From Streptomyces mobaraensis NBRC 13819 = DSM 40847 (GTDB taxonomy: Bacteria; Actinomycetota; Actinomycetes; Streptomycetales; Streptomycetaceae), in assembly GCF_017916255.1 (NCBI RefSeq), contig NZ_CP072827.1:6969501-7033500 (forward strand): a DNA stretch of 64,000 nucleotides. The letters are read 5' to 3'. Under the pieces are notes generated by a model. The model searched no databases. It was not told where the DNA came from and saw nothing but the letters and a program-made list of their open reading frames with translations. This document shows, in pieces, positions 17,723 through 26,809 of the stretch. The translations under genes and the position numbers were made by a program. The stretch's first letter is position 1. Each line of letters opens with the position of its first letter.

Positions 17723-18008
17723 CGTCGCCGCCTCCCTGCCCTCGAACTCTTCCGCGTCCGCGCCGATCGCGTCCGCGTCTTTTGCGTCCCCTTTGCCGCC
17801 ACCGGATCGTAGCCGGTGCGCCCGGGGGCGGCGAGGGCCGGTGCGCCCGGCCGTGCTCCACCCGGGCAGCTTTGACGGCGGTTCACGGGTGCGTGCGCCC
17901 GGCGGCCCCGGACCGCGCCCGCACAGTGGAGGCACCTTCGGGACCTTCGGCACCTCAAGGACCCTCGGGACCCCCAGGACCAGCGACCCGGCACAGGAGG
18001 ACGAGCGC

Positions 18009-18548
18009 GTGAGCGATGTGCTGCGAGAGAAGTACGAACACCGGTTCCGCCAGCTCGACGTGGACGGCGACGGTTTCGTCAGCCAGGACGACGTCCGGGG
18101 CCGGGCCCGGCAGCTGGCCGACGCGCTCGGCGTCCCGCCGCACGATCCGCTGACCAGGGCCGCCGAGGACGCGGCCGACGTCTACTGGAAGGGCGTCGTC
18201 TCGCACACCCCCGACGGCGGCGCCCGCCGGGTGGACCTCCCGGCGTTCGTCGCCGCCCTGGAGGCCGCGCGGGAGGACGGGACGCTGCGCTCGATGGTGA
18301 AGCCGACGGTCCGCGCCCACCTGGCCGTCGCCGACCAGGACGGCGACGGCGTCGTCGACGCCGGCGAGTTCGCCGCCGCCCAGCAGGCGCTGGGCATCCC
18401 CGAGGACCGGGCGCGGGACGCGTTCACCGCGCTGGACGTGGACGGCGACGGCCGGCTGACCCTGGCCGAGTGGGAGAACGCCGTCTGGGACTTCTACACG
18501 GGGACCGACCCGGACGGCCCCGGCGGGCGGGTCCTCGGGCACCCCTGA
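18009..18548 (+). CDS. EF-hand calcium-binding protein (calerythrin/sarcoplasmic type)
   Basis: A 179-residue acidic cytoplasmic protein with three canonical EF-hand loops: DVDGDGFVSQDD (about residues 17-28), DQDGDGVVDAGE (about 116-127) and DVDGDGRLTLAE (about 150-161). A degenerate second hand lies between. This spacing matches calerythrin and sarcoplasmic calcium-binding proteins, known in Streptomyces and Saccharopolyspora as calcium buffers. The GTG start has AGGAGG eight bases upstream. The gene is divergent from the ROK regulator and ends eight bases before the convergent mug gene. Confidence 0.9.
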   Translation: MSDVLREKYEHRFRQLDVDGDGFVSQDDVRGRARQLADALGVPPHDPLTRAAEDAADVYWKGVVSHTPDGGARRVDLPAFVAALEAAREDGTLRSMVKPTVRAHLAVADQDGDGVVDAGEFAAAQQALGIPEDRARDAFTALDVDGDGRLTLAEWENAVWDFYTGTDPDGPGGRVLGHP

Positions 18549-18556
18549 GAGCCCGG

Positions 18557-19111
18557 TCAGCGGCTCCCGTCGGAGGCCGCCTCCCGCAGCCGTCCGAACT
18601 CCTCCGCCATCGTCGCGAGCGACCAGTGGGCGTTGAGGCCGCTGGGGTTCGGCAGCGCCCAGATACGGGTGGTGCCTATGGTGCGCTCCTGCGGGCCTAT
18701 CCGGGCCTTCTTGTCGCCGAACGCCGTCCGGTAGGCCGTCACTCCGGCGACCGCCAGCCAGCGCGGCCGCAGCCGCTCGACCTTCTCGACGAGCAGCCGG
18801 CCGCCCTCGCGGAACTCCTCGTCGGTGAGCTCGTCCGCCCGGGCCGTGGCCCGCGCCACCACGTTGGTGATGCCCAGCCCGTACTGCGGCAGCAGGTGCT
18901 GCTCGGACGGGTGGAGGCGGCGCGGGGTGAAGCCGGAGGCGTACAGCACCGGCCAGAACCGGTTGCCGGGGCGGGCGAAGTGGTGGCCGGTGGCGGCGGA
19001 CATCAGCCCGGGGTTGATGCCGCAGAACAGCACGTCGAGGCCGTCCGCGAGCACGTCGGGGACGAGCAGGTCGCGGGCGGCTTCGAGTTCCTCAGGAGTC
19101 GGTCGGGCCAT
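18557..19111 (-). CDS. mug: mismatch-specific uracil-DNA glycosylase
   Basis: A 184-residue member of the MUG/TDG branch of uracil-DNA glycosylases, which removes uracil or other damaged bases from G:U and G:T mismatches. Family motifs are 'VLFCGINPGLMSAATGHHFARPGNRFWP' (GINPG catalytic loop with the Asn, about residues 30-34) and 'WALPNPSGLNAH' (the intercalating loop, about residues 150-160). Length matches the family. It is 3 bases downstream of purB on the same strand and probably shares its transcript. Confidence 0.9.
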   Translation of the reverse strand: MARPTPEELEAARDLLVPDVLADGLDVLFCGINPGLMSAATGHHFARPGNRFWPVLYASGFTPRRLHPSEQHLLPQYGLGITNVVARATARADELTDEEFREGGRLLVEKVERLRPRWLAVAGVTAYRTAFGDKKARIGPQERTIGTTRIWALPNPSGLNAHWSLATMAEEFGRLREAASDGSR

Positions 19112-19114
19112 GCG

Positions 19115-20569
19115 TCACAGGATGGCACCCGGCGCGTACGCCGCGGCCTCCGGGCGGGCCTTGACGATCTCCTCGACGCGGGCGGCCACGGAGGCGACCT
19201 GGTCGGCGGCGGCGCCGGAGAAGGACAGCTTGTCCGCCATCAGCGCGTCCAGCGCGGCCCGGTCCAGCGGGATCCGCTCGTCGGCCGCCAGCTTGTCCAG
19301 CAACTCGTTGCGCTCGGCGCCCTGCTCGCGCATGGCCAGGGCGGAGGCGACGGCGTGCTCCTTGATGGCCTCGTGCGCGACCTCGCGCCCGACGCCGGCC
19401 CGGACCGCGCCCATCAGCACCTTGGTGGTGGCCAGGAACGGCAGGTAGCGGTCGAGTTCGCGGGCGACGACGGCCGGGAACGCGCCGAACTCGTCGAGGA
19501 CGGTGAGGAAGGTCTCCAGCAGGCCGTCGAGCGCGAAGAACGCGTCCGGCAGCGCGACGCGGCGCACGACCGAGCAGGAGACGTCGCCCTCGTTCCACTG
19601 GTCGCCCGCCAGCTCGCCGGTCATCGAGGCGTAGCCGCGCAGGATGACCATCAGGCCGTTGACGCGCTCGCAGGAGCGGGTGTTCATCTTGTGCGGCATG
19701 GCGGACGAGCCGACCTGGCCGGGCTTGAAGCCCTCGGTGACCAGCTCGTGCCCGGCCATCAGCCGGATGGTCTTGGCGAGCGAGGACGGCGCGGCGGCGA
19801 GCTGCACCAGCGCGGTGACCACGTCGTAGTCCAGCGACCGCGGGTAGACCTGGCCGACGGAGGTGAAGGCGGTGCCGAAGCCGAGGTGCGCGGCGATCCG
19901 GCGCTCCAGCTCGGCGAGCTTGCCGGCGTCGCCGCCGAGCAGGTCCAGCATGTCCTGGGCGGTGCCGACCGGGCCCTTGATCCCGCGCAGCGGGTAGCGG
20001 GCCAGCAGGTCCTCGACCCGGCCGTACGCGACGAGCAGCTCGTCGGCCGCGGTCGCGAAGCGCTTGCCGAGGGTGGTGGCCTGGGCGGCGACGTTGTGCG
20101 AGCGGCCGGCCATGACCAGCTCGGCGTGGTCGGCGGCCAGCTTGGCCAGCCGGGCCAGGACGGCGACCGTGCGGTCGCGGACCAGCTCCAGCGAGAGCCG
20201 GATCTGCAGCTGCTCGACGTTCTCGGTGAGGTCGCGCGAGGTCATGCCCTTGTGGACGTGCTCGTGGCCGGCGAGGGCGTTGAACTCCTCGATGCGGGCC
20301 TTGACGTCGTGCCGGGTGACTTTCTCGCGCTCGGCGATCGACGCGAGGTCGACCTGCTCCAGCACCCGCTCGTAGTCGGCGAGCGCGGCGTCGGGCACCT
20401 CGATCCCCAGGTCCTTCTGGGCGCGGAGCACGGCGAGCCACAGCCGGCGCTCCAGGGTCACCTTGTACTCGGGGGACCACAGGACGGCGAGCTCGGCGGA
20501 GGCGTAGCGGCCGGCCAGCACGTTGGGGATGCGGGGCTTGGAGGATGCGGAAGATGCGGGAGCAGTCAC
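19115..20569 (-). CDS. purB: adenylosuccinate lyase
   Basis: A 484-residue enzyme of purine synthesis that splits SAICAR to AICAR and adenylosuccinate to AMP, releasing fumarate. The fumarase/aspartase superfamily signature 'GSSAMPHKMNTRSCERV' (about residues 276-292) contains the mobile catalytic Ser. 'GMTSRDLTENVEQLQIR' and the general base region 'AGRSHNVAAQATTLGKRF' are also present. The start is a GTG at 20569, giving a short Ala/Ser-rich leader before 'IPNVLAGRYASAEL'. Mug follows immediately. Housekeeping gene. Confidence 0.95.
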   Translation of the reverse strand: MTAPASSASSKPRIPNVLAGRYASAELAVLWSPEYKVTLERRLWLAVLRAQKDLGIEVPDAALADYERVLEQVDLASIAEREKVTRHDVKARIEEFNALAGHEHVHKGMTSRDLTENVEQLQIRLSLELVRDRTVAVLARLAKLAADHAELVMAGRSHNVAAQATTLGKRFATAADELLVAYGRVEDLLARYPLRGIKGPVGTAQDMLDLLGGDAGKLAELERRIAAHLGFGTAFTSVGQVYPRSLDYDVVTALVQLAAAPSSLAKTIRLMAGHELVTEGFKPGQVGSSAMPHKMNTRSCERVNGLMVILRGYASMTGELAGDQWNEGDVSCSVVRRVALPDAFFALDGLLETFLTVLDEFGAFPAVVARELDRYLPFLATTKVLMGAVRAGVGREVAHEAIKEHAVASALAMREQGAERNELLDKLAADERIPLDRAALDALMADKLSFSGAAADQVASVAARVEEIVKARPEAAAYAPGAIL

Positions 20570-20628
20570 GTGACGTAAGTCTACTGGCGGAACGCGCAGA
20601 CCCGTGCGGCGGCCCGGATGGTGCGTTC

Positions 20629-21558
20629 CTACGAGGAGCGGCCGGAATCGGAGGTTCCGTCCGCCGCCGGGGCCGCCGCCCAGCGCTGCCAGCCGGTGAC
20701 GCAGCCCGGCGGGTCGGCCGCCGGCGTCACGAAGTACGCCTCCCCGAGCGCGGTGCTGAAGTGCGCGCCCGCCCGGCCGTCGCCCGAGGACCGCCCGGTG
20801 AGCCGGCGGCCTATCCATGGGCCGAGGTGCTCACGGGCGAAGCGGAGGTCGGAACTCCGCCGGGTGGCCCAGCCCGGGCGGACGGCGGGCGGCAGCGGGC
20901 GCCGCCAGTCGGACTCCGCGGGCAGGCCGAGCGCCTGCCAGACCGCCTCGGCGACCCGCCGGTGCCCCTCGGCGTTCAGGTGCAGCCGGTCCTCGGCCCA
21001 CAGCCGGGAGTCGCCCAGCACCTCGGCGCCGAACAGGTCGACGACCAGGGCGCCGTGCCGCTCGGCGAGCTCGTCGACGAAGCCGAACAGCCGCTCCATC
21101 CGGGGGCGGAAGCGCTCCAGGACCGGGCCGCGCCGGCCCGGGCTGCGCATCAGCACCAGCTGCCGGCAGCTCGGCGCCAGCCGCTCCGCGGTCTCGGCCA
21201 GCCGGTCGCAGACCAGGCCGACGTCGCACTTGGGCCGCAGCACGTCGTTGAGCCCGCCGACCAGCGTCACCAGGTCGGCGCCCAGCGCGGCGGCGGGCGC
21301 CGCCTGCTCGTCGGCGATCTGCCCGATGAGCTTGCCGCGCACCGCCAGGTTGGCGTACCGGAAGCCGGGGGTCCGGGCGGCGAGGCGGGCGGCGAGCAGA
21401 TCGGCCCAGCCGCGGTAGGAGCCGTCCGGCAGCAGGTCGGACATGCCTTCCGTGAAGGAGTCGCCGACCGCGACGAAGCTGGTGAACACGGGCGCTTCGG
21501 CGGGCCGGTCCGGCGCGGTGTGCTCGGGGTTCTCGGGGTGCGTGGCGTTCATCGGCAT
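20629..21558 (-). CDS. SGNH/GDSL-family hydrolase
   Basis: A 309-residue SGNH hydrolase. Block I is 'FVAVGDSFTEGM' (Ser near residue 36), block II contains 'ANLAVRGKLIGQI' (Gly), block III is 'VTLVGGLNDVLRP' (Asn), and block V is 'AEDRLHLNAEGHRRVAEAV' with the Asp-x-x-His catalytic pair. No signal peptide is visible, so it is probably an intracellular esterase or lipase-like enzyme. The C-terminal 90 residues (from 'GLPAESDWRRPLP') extend past the catalytic domain and are typical of the streptomycete version. Confidence 0.88.
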   Translation of the reverse strand: MPMNATHPENPEHTAPDRPAEAPVFTSFVAVGDSFTEGMSDLLPDGSYRGWADLLAARLAARTPGFRYANLAVRGKLIGQIADEQAAPAAALGADLVTLVGGLNDVLRPKCDVGLVCDRLAETAERLAPSCRQLVLMRSPGRRGPVLERFRPRMERLFGFVDELAERHGALVVDLFGAEVLGDSRLWAEDRLHLNAEGHRRVAEAVWQALGLPAESDWRRPLPPAVRPGWATRRSSDLRFAREHLGPWIGRRLTGRSSGDGRAGAHFSTALGEAYFVTPAADPPGCVTGWQRWAAAPAADGTSDSGRSS

Positions 21559-21636
21559 GGCGCGGCGATCCTACTCCCGTCGCTCGCCGCGCCCCTGCGG
21601 TCCCTCCCGTCCCGCGCCTGGCTCACCCCCGGCCGC

Positions 21637-22650
21637 TCACACCTTCCGTCCCACCAGCTGCCGGAGTACGTCCTCCAGCGTGACCATCCCGGCCAGCCGG
21701 TCGTCGGTGCCGAGCACCGCCGCGAGGTGGGCGCCGGTGCCGCTCATCGCGGTGATGACGTCGTCCAGCGGGGTGTCGGCCCGTACCTGCGCGATGGTGC
21801 GTATCCGGCGCAGCGGGAACGGGACGTCGCGCGGCGTCGCGTCCAGGGCGTCCTTGACGTGCAGGTAGCCCAGGATCCGGCCCTGGTCGTCGATCACCGG
21901 GAAGCGGGAGTAGCCGGACCGGGCGGACAGCGCCTCCAACTGCTCGGGGGTGACCCCGAAGCGGGCCGCGACCACCCGCTCGACCGGCAGCACGACATCG
22001 GCCACCGGGCGTTTGCCCAGCTCCAGGGCGTCCCGCAGCCGTGCCGTCGACCGCTCGTCCAGCAGCCCCGCGGCGCGGGCGTCCGCCACCATGCGGGCCA
22101 GCTGGTCGTCCGAGAAGACCGCCGCCACCTCGTCCTTGGGCTCCACCCGCAGCAGCTTCAGGGCACCGTTGGCGAGCTGGTTGATGGCGAACACCACCGG
22201 GCGCAGCGTGCGCGACAGGGCCACCAGGGGCGGGCCGAGGAACAGGGCGGTGCGCACCGGCTCGGCGAGCGCGATGTTCTTGGGCACCATCTCGCCGAAG
22301 AGCATGTGGAGGTAGGTCGAGACGGCCAGGGCGATGGCGAACGACACCGCGTGGATGCCGCCGGGCGACAGCCCCGCCGCGTGCAGCACCGGCTCCAGCA
22401 GGGTGGCGATGGCCGGTTCGGCGACCACGCCGAGCACCAGGGTGCAGAGCGTGATGCCGAGCTGCGCCGCCGCCATCAGGGCCGAGATGTGCTCCAGGCC
22501 CCACAGCACCCGGCGCGCCCGCCGGTCGCCCTGGTCGGCGTACGGTTCGACCTGGCTGCGGCGCACGGAGATCAGGGCGAACTCGGCGCCGACGAAGAAG
22601 GCGTTGGCGACCAGCGTCGCCAGTCCGATCAGCAGTTGCACGGCGGTCAT
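21637..22650 (-). CDS. CNNM/CBS-domain membrane protein
   Basis: A 337-residue membrane protein. The N-terminal CNNM (DUF21) domain has three to four helices ('LLIGLATLVANAFFVGAEFALIS', 'LGITLCTLVLGVVAEP', 'FGEMVPKNIALAEP'). It is followed by two CBS motifs ('SGYSRFPVIDDQGRILGYLHVKDAL' and 'HLAAVLGTDDRLAGMVTLEDVLRQLVG'), which bind adenosine nucleotides. CNNM/CorC proteins are tied to magnesium or cobalt transport. It lacks the C-terminal CorC_HlyC domain that its neighbour has. Its start overlaps that neighbour's stop by 4 bp, so the two probably work together. Confidence 0.88.
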   Translation of the reverse strand: MTAVQLLIGLATLVANAFFVGAEFALISVRRSQVEPYADQGDRRARRVLWGLEHISALMAAAQLGITLCTLVLGVVAEPAIATLLEPVLHAAGLSPGGIHAVSFAIALAVSTYLHMLFGEMVPKNIALAEPVRTALFLGPPLVALSRTLRPVVFAINQLANGALKLLRVEPKDEVAAVFSDDQLARMVADARAAGLLDERSTARLRDALELGKRPVADVVLPVERVVAARFGVTPEQLEALSARSGYSRFPVIDDQGRILGYLHVKDALDATPRDVPFPLRRIRTIAQVRADTPLDDVITAMSGTGAHLAAVLGTDDRLAGMVTLEDVLRQLVGRKV

Positions 22651-24011
22651 CGGCCGGCCTCCCCGAGGCCGTCCGCCGCGTCCCCGTCGCCGTCACCGTC
22701 GGGGCCGCGGTCCGGGGCCGTGAGGCGTACGCGGGCGGCGCGCCGCCCCGAGGCGTCCGTCACCTCGATCCGCCAGCCGGCCACCTCCAGGGTGTCCCCG
22801 GCGGCCGGGATCCGGCCGAGGTCGGTGGCGATCAGGCCGGCCAGCGTCTCGTACGGGCCCTCGGGCACCCGCAGGCCGATGGCGTCGAGCTGGTCGGTGC
22901 GGGTGGCGCCGTCGGCGTCGTAGCGCTGCCGGCCCTCGGGGCCGGTGCCGGCCGGTGCCAGGTCGGGGCGTTCGACGGGGTCGTGCTCGTCGCGGACCTC
23001 GCCCACGACCTCCTCGACGATGTCCTCCAGCGTCGCGACGCCGGCCGTGCCGCCGTACTCGTCGATGACGACGGCCATGCTGCGCTTGGCGGAGAGCCGG
23101 TCGAGCAGCCGGTCGACGGTGAGGGACGCGGGGACGAGCAGCGGCTCGCGGAGCAGCGTGGTCACCGGGCGCTGGGGGCGCTGGTCGGCGGGGACGGCGA
23201 GGACGTCCTTGATGTGGGCGATGCCGACGACGGAGTCGAGGCTGCCCCGGTAGACGGGGAAGCGGGACAGGCCGGTCGCGCGGGTGGCGTTGGCCACGTC
23301 CTCGACGGTGGCCCGCTCGTCCAGCGCGGTGACCTGCACCCGGGGTGTCATCACGTTCTCCGCCGTCAGGTCGGCGAGGTTGAGGGTGCGGACGAACAGC
23401 TCGGCGGTGTCCGGCTCCAGCGCGCCCTCGCGGGCCGAGTGCCGGGCGAGGGCGGCCAGTTCGCGGGGGCCGCGGGCGGTGGCCAGTTCCTCGGCGGGCT
23501 CCACGCCCATCCGGTGCAGGACGCGGTTGGCGGAGTTGTTGAGGTGCCGGATCAGCGGCCGGAAGAGGGCGGAGAAGGCACGCTGCGGGCCGGCCACGGT
23601 CCTGGCCACCGGCAGCGGGCGGGAGATCGCCCAGTTCTTGGGGATCAGCTCGCCGACGACCATCAGCACCACGGTCGACAGCACGGTCCCCAGCGCCAGC
23701 GCCACCGACGACGCCACCGACCGGGACAGCCCGAGTGCCTGCACCGGGCCGGTCAGCAGGGTGGCCAGGGACGGCTTGGAGAGCATGCCGATGACCAGGC
23801 CGGTGACGGTGATGCCGAGCTGCGCGCCGGAGAGCTGGAAGGTGAGGCCGCGGACGGCCCGCAGCGCGCCCTGCGCCCGGCGGTCGCCGGACTCGGCGGC
23901 CCGCTCCAGTTCGCCGCGCTCCACCGTGGTGAGCGAGAACTCGGCGGCGACGAAGAGGGCGCACGCGAGCGTCAGCACCAGGGTGAGCACCAGCAGGAGC
24001 ACTTCGGTCAT
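22647..24011 (-). CDS. CNNM/CBS/CorC-domain membrane protein
   Basis: A 454-residue relative of the next gene. It has an N-terminal CNNM domain ('LALVLTLACALFVAAEFSLTTVERGEL'-like opening, 'QLGITVTGLVIGMLSKP', 'VGELIPKNWAIS'). Two CBS motifs follow ('GLSRFPVYRGSLDSVVGIAHIKDVL'; 'SMAVVIDEYGGTAGVATLEDIVEEVVG'). A C-terminal CorC_HlyC domain follows from about residue 345. It is the upstream gene of a two-gene unit with 4-bp overlap. Role: probable divalent cation efflux or regulation, by family. Confidence 0.88.
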   Translation of the reverse strand: MTEVLLLVLTLVLTLACALFVAAEFSLTTVERGELERAAESGDRRAQGALRAVRGLTFQLSGAQLGITVTGLVIGMLSKPSLATLLTGPVQALGLSRSVASSVALALGTVLSTVVLMVVGELIPKNWAISRPLPVARTVAGPQRAFSALFRPLIRHLNNSANRVLHRMGVEPAEELATARGPRELAALARHSAREGALEPDTAELFVRTLNLADLTAENVMTPRVQVTALDERATVEDVANATRATGLSRFPVYRGSLDSVVGIAHIKDVLAVPADQRPQRPVTTLLREPLLVPASLTVDRLLDRLSAKRSMAVVIDEYGGTAGVATLEDIVEEVVGEVRDEHDPVERPDLAPAGTGPEGRQRYDADGATRTDQLDAIGLRVPEGPYETLAGLIATDLGRIPAAGDTLEVAGWRIEVTDASGRRAARVRLTAPDRGPDGDGDGDAADGLGEAGR

Positions 24012-24214
24012 CGGGTCACCTCCGTCCCATGATCGGGCACGGGCCGGAGGGGCGCGCGATGTCGGACGCCGGTACTGCCGGGAGGTTCGCCCATGGGGGG
24101 ACGCTCACACCTTTCGTTCGCACGGAGGACGGTTCGCGGGGACTCACAAGGAGACGGATGCCCCGGGAACCGTGACCACCCATGGTAAAGGAAAGGCAAA
24201 GCGAGCGTTCCGGC

Positions 24215-25381
24215 TCACTTCAGGCGGGGCGGCGTCCACGTGGCGTGCCGCAGGACCGCGCGGACCGCGGTGCCGGACGGGGCCAGCCGGAACGCCGTGT
24301 TCCGGAGGGCGATGGCGAGCGGCCGGTCCAGCTGCGGGCCCATGCGCCCGGCCTGCCGGGCGGCGCGGGCGACGGCCTGGCTCCTGGGTCGACGCTCGGC
24401 GTCGTAGCGGGCCAGCCCGGACGCGACCGACGGCTCGGCGGCCAGGGCGGCGGCCAGGGTGACCGCGTCCTCCAGCGCCTGGCAGGCGCCCTGGCCCAGG
24501 AACGGGGTCATCGCGTGGGCCGCGTCGCCGAGGACGGCCACCCGGCCGGCGACGAAGGAGGGCAGCGGAGTCGCCAGCTCGTGGATGTCGTGGTGCAGGA
24601 CGTCCTCCGGGCGGGTGGCGGCCAGCAGCTCCGGGATCGGGGCATGCCAGTCGCCGAAGCGGCGGCGGAGCGCGGCCAACGGGTCGGCGGGGCGGAGTCC
24701 GAGCGGCGCGTTGAGGACCGCGTGCCACTCGGCCCGGCCGTCGGCGAACGCGATGTGCCCGAACTCCGCGCCCCGTCCCCAGGTCAGTTCGAAGTCGGTC
24801 CGGAGGTCCACCGGGCGCTCGGTGACGGCCCGCAGCACCGTCGAGCCGCTGTACGCGGGGCCGGGATGCGTGGGGAACAGCGCGCGGCGCAGCCGGCTGC
24901 CGACGCCGTCGGCGGCCACGACCACGTCCGCCGTCCGCACCTCGTCGCCCCAGCGGACCCGGGCGCCGGACGGGTCCGTGTGGTCGATGCGGTCCACCTC
25001 CGTCACCTCCGCCCCGGTCACCAGCGCCCCCGGCGGGAGCGCGGCGCGCAGGATGCCGTGCAGCGTGGACCGGGGGATGCCGACGATCGGCGTGCCCAGC
25101 TTCCGCTCCAGGGCCGCGCCGTCCATCCGGGCCAGCCAGCGGCCGTCGGGGGTGCGCGTCCCGCCCGTGTACTGGAAGCGGGAGGCGGCGCGGAGCGCCT
25201 CGCCGACGCCGAGTTCGTCGAGGGCGCGGACGCCGTTGGCCCCCAGGGAGATGCCCGCGCCCGCGTCGCCCAGGACGGGGGCGCGTTCGACGACCGTCAC
25301 CTCCCAGCCGATCCGGCGCAGCCCCAGGGCGGCCGCCAGCCCCCCGATGCCACCGCCGACGATCACCGCGCTGCTGCCCAT
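24215..25381 (-). CDS. FAD-dependent monooxygenase (PHBH fold)
   Basis: A 388-residue class A flavin monooxygenase. The FAD fold is 'AVIVGGGIGGLAAALGLRRIGWEVTVVERA' at the N terminus, 'VVVAADGVGSRLRRAL' (DG motif) is central, and 'RVAVLGDAAHAMTPFLGQGACQALEDAVTLA' (GD motif) is at about residue 280. Enzymes of this type hydroxylate aromatic or related substrates using NAD(P)H and oxygen. The gene is divergent from a TetR regulator, with a palindromic operator between them, so its expression is probably induced by its substrate or by a toxic compound. The substrate is not deducible. Confidence 0.88.
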   Translation of the reverse strand: MGSSAVIVGGGIGGLAAALGLRRIGWEVTVVERAPVLGDAGAGISLGANGVRALDELGVGEALRAASRFQYTGGTRTPDGRWLARMDGAALERKLGTPIVGIPRSTLHGILRAALPPGALVTGAEVTEVDRIDHTDPSGARVRWGDEVRTADVVVAADGVGSRLRRALFPTHPGPAYSGSTVLRAVTERPVDLRTDFELTWGRGAEFGHIAFADGRAEWHAVLNAPLGLRPADPLAALRRRFGDWHAPIPELLAATRPEDVLHHDIHELATPLPSFVAGRVAVLGDAAHAMTPFLGQGACQALEDAVTLAAALAAEPSVASGLARYDAERRPRSQAVARAARQAGRMGPQLDRPLAIALRNTAFRLAPSGTAVRAVLRHATWTPPRLK

Positions 25382-25417
25382 GCCAGGCCCCTTCCCACGT
25401 CGCGCTCACACCGGACC

Positions 25418-25433
25418 TTCTACACCTGTAGAA
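25418..25433. promoter_or_regulatory. TetR-type operator palindrome
   Basis: TTCTACACCTGTAGAA is a perfect 16-base palindrome (7-base arms, CC centre) in the 106-base space between the monooxygenase and the divergent TetR gene. Its size and place are what a TetR dimer that represses both genes would need. Confidence 0.7.
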
Positions 25434-25487
25434 GAACCTTGTGCCGGGATCATAGGCCAGAGGATCACCTGCGATAGAAAGGGGGGT

Positions 25488-26060
25488 GTGGCCACCGAAC
25501 GACGCACCCTCATCGCCGACGCCGCCCTCGACGTCCTGGCCGACGAGGGCATGCGCGGGCTCACCCACCGCGCCGTCGACCGGGCGGCGGACCTGCCGCC
25601 CGGCACCACCTCCGCGTACTTCCGCACCCGCCGGTCCCTGCTCGACGCCCTGGTCCGGCGGCTGGTCGAGATCGACCAGACCGAGCTGCGGACGCTCGGC
25701 GCGGCCTTCCCGGTACCCCGGGACGCCGACGAACTGACCTCCGGCCTGGCCGCGTTCACCGAACTCCGCCTCACCGGCCCCGGCCGCCGGCGCACCCTGG
25801 CCCGCTACGCCTGCGCCGTCGAGAGCGTGCGCGACCCCGCGCTGCGGGAAGTCCTCGCGCCACGGGAGAACCCGGCCCGGACCGCCGTCCGGGACTTCCT
25901 CGCGGCCCGCGGCGTCCCGGACCCCGAGGAACGCACCGTCACCCTGCTCGCCTGCGTCGACGGCCTGGTCTTCGACCGCCTGGTGGCGGGCGGCGCGGTG
26001 CCGCGCGAGCACGTCAGGGGCCTGGTGGAGGCCGCGCTGCGCGGGCCCGACGGAGGCTGA
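25488..26060 (+). CDS. TetR family transcriptional regulator
   Basis: A 190-residue regulator. The N-terminal helix-turn-helix reads 'IADAALDVLADEGMRGLTHRAVDRAADLPPGTTSAYFRTRRSLLDALV' (about residues 9-56), the normal TetR pattern. The C-terminal ligand domain belongs to the group with a TetR_C-like helical bundle ('RRRTLARYACAVESVRDPALREVL'). The start is a GTG closely preceded by a G-rich ribosome site. It most likely represses the divergent FAD monooxygenase and itself through the 16-base palindrome upstream. Confidence 0.88.
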   Translation: MATERRTLIADAALDVLADEGMRGLTHRAVDRAADLPPGTTSAYFRTRRSLLDALVRRLVEIDQTELRTLGAAFPVPRDADELTSGLAAFTELRLTGPGRRRTLARYACAVESVRDPALREVLAPRENPARTAVRDFLAARGVPDPEERTVTLLACVDGLVFDRLVAGGAVPREHVRGLVEAALRGPDGG

Positions 26061-26068
26061 CGGCCGGC

Positions 26069-26746
26069 TCAGCCCGAACGGACCGCCACCCCGAGGACGC
26101 ACGGGGACGACGGCAGTCGCAGGCCCGTCGCGGGCACCCGCACCCGGCGGACGGTACGGACGGTGAACCCGGCCGCGGCGAGGGCCCGCAGCGGATCCCG
26201 GCTCGTCCGGCAGCCGCCGAACAGCCGCGGCCAGAGGGTGCGGTCGGCCACGCGCTGGACTGCGGCGAACGTCCGCTCCTCGGCGCGGCCGTGCTCGAGG
26301 AAGCGGACCTCGGCGCCCGGGCGCAGCACCCGCCGCAGCTCACCGAGTGCCCTCGGCACGTCCCGCACCGAGCACAGCACCAGGCAGACCACGGCCGCGT
26401 CGAACGCCTCGCTCTTCACCGGCAGCGCCTCCGCCGCCGCCGGGACGACGTCCACCGGCACCCCGGCCCGTACCGCCGCTTCCACCGCCGCCCGCCGCAA
26501 CCGCTGCTCCGGCTCGACCGCCACCACCTCCGACACGGCGTCCGGGTAGTAAGGGAAGTTCAGCCCCGGCCCGGCCCCGATCTCGATCACCCGCCCGGCC
26601 AGCCCGGCCGCCAACTCCCGCCGGTGCGCGGCCAGTCCACTCCGCGCGTCCAGGGCGGGGGCCGTGCGCGCGTAGAAGCGGGCGAAGAGGGGGTGGTGGA
26701 CGGGGCCGGGGTCACGTGGTGGCCTGGAACGGTGAAGCGGCGGCAT
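26069..26746 (-). CDS. class I SAM-dependent methyltransferase
   Basis: A 225-residue methyltransferase with the UbiE/Methyltransf_11 fold. Motif I is 'GRVIEIGAGPGLNFPYYPDAV' (about residues 52-72), an acidic residue ending the next strand is in 'VVAVEPEQ', and motif IV is 'AFDAAVVCLVLCSVRDVPRALGELRRVLRPGAEVRFLEHG'. The pattern resembles small phosphatidylethanolamine or thiol methyltransferase relatives. It converges on the TetR gene. The substrate is unknown; it lacks features that would make it BioC, despite the biotin genes nearby. Confidence 0.82.
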   Translation of the reverse strand: MPPLHRSRPPRDPGPVHHPLFARFYARTAPALDARSGLAAHRRELAAGLAGRVIEIGAGPGLNFPYYPDAVSEVVAVEPEQRLRRAAVEAAVRAGVPVDVVPAAAEALPVKSEAFDAAVVCLVLCSVRDVPRALGELRRVLRPGAEVRFLEHGRAEERTFAAVQRVADRTLWPRLFGGCRTSRDPLRALAAAGFTVRTVRRVRVPATGLRLPSSPCVLGVAVRSG

Positions 26747-26809
26747 GGCACACCCCTTTCCGGGGACACGTCGGCTACCGCGATTGTTCCCCGTGCGGGG
26801 GGAGGTGAG

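Noticed and set aside
18470..20578. Plus-strand open frame of 702 codons over mug and purB
   Set aside because: Antisense to two certain housekeeping genes, with no plausible protein features.
26069..26746. BioC (malonyl-ACP methyltransferase) next to the biotin genes
   Set aside because: It is a generic UbiE-type fold, separated from bioD by an intergenic repeat of the kind that often ends transcripts, and without BioC-specific features I can point to.
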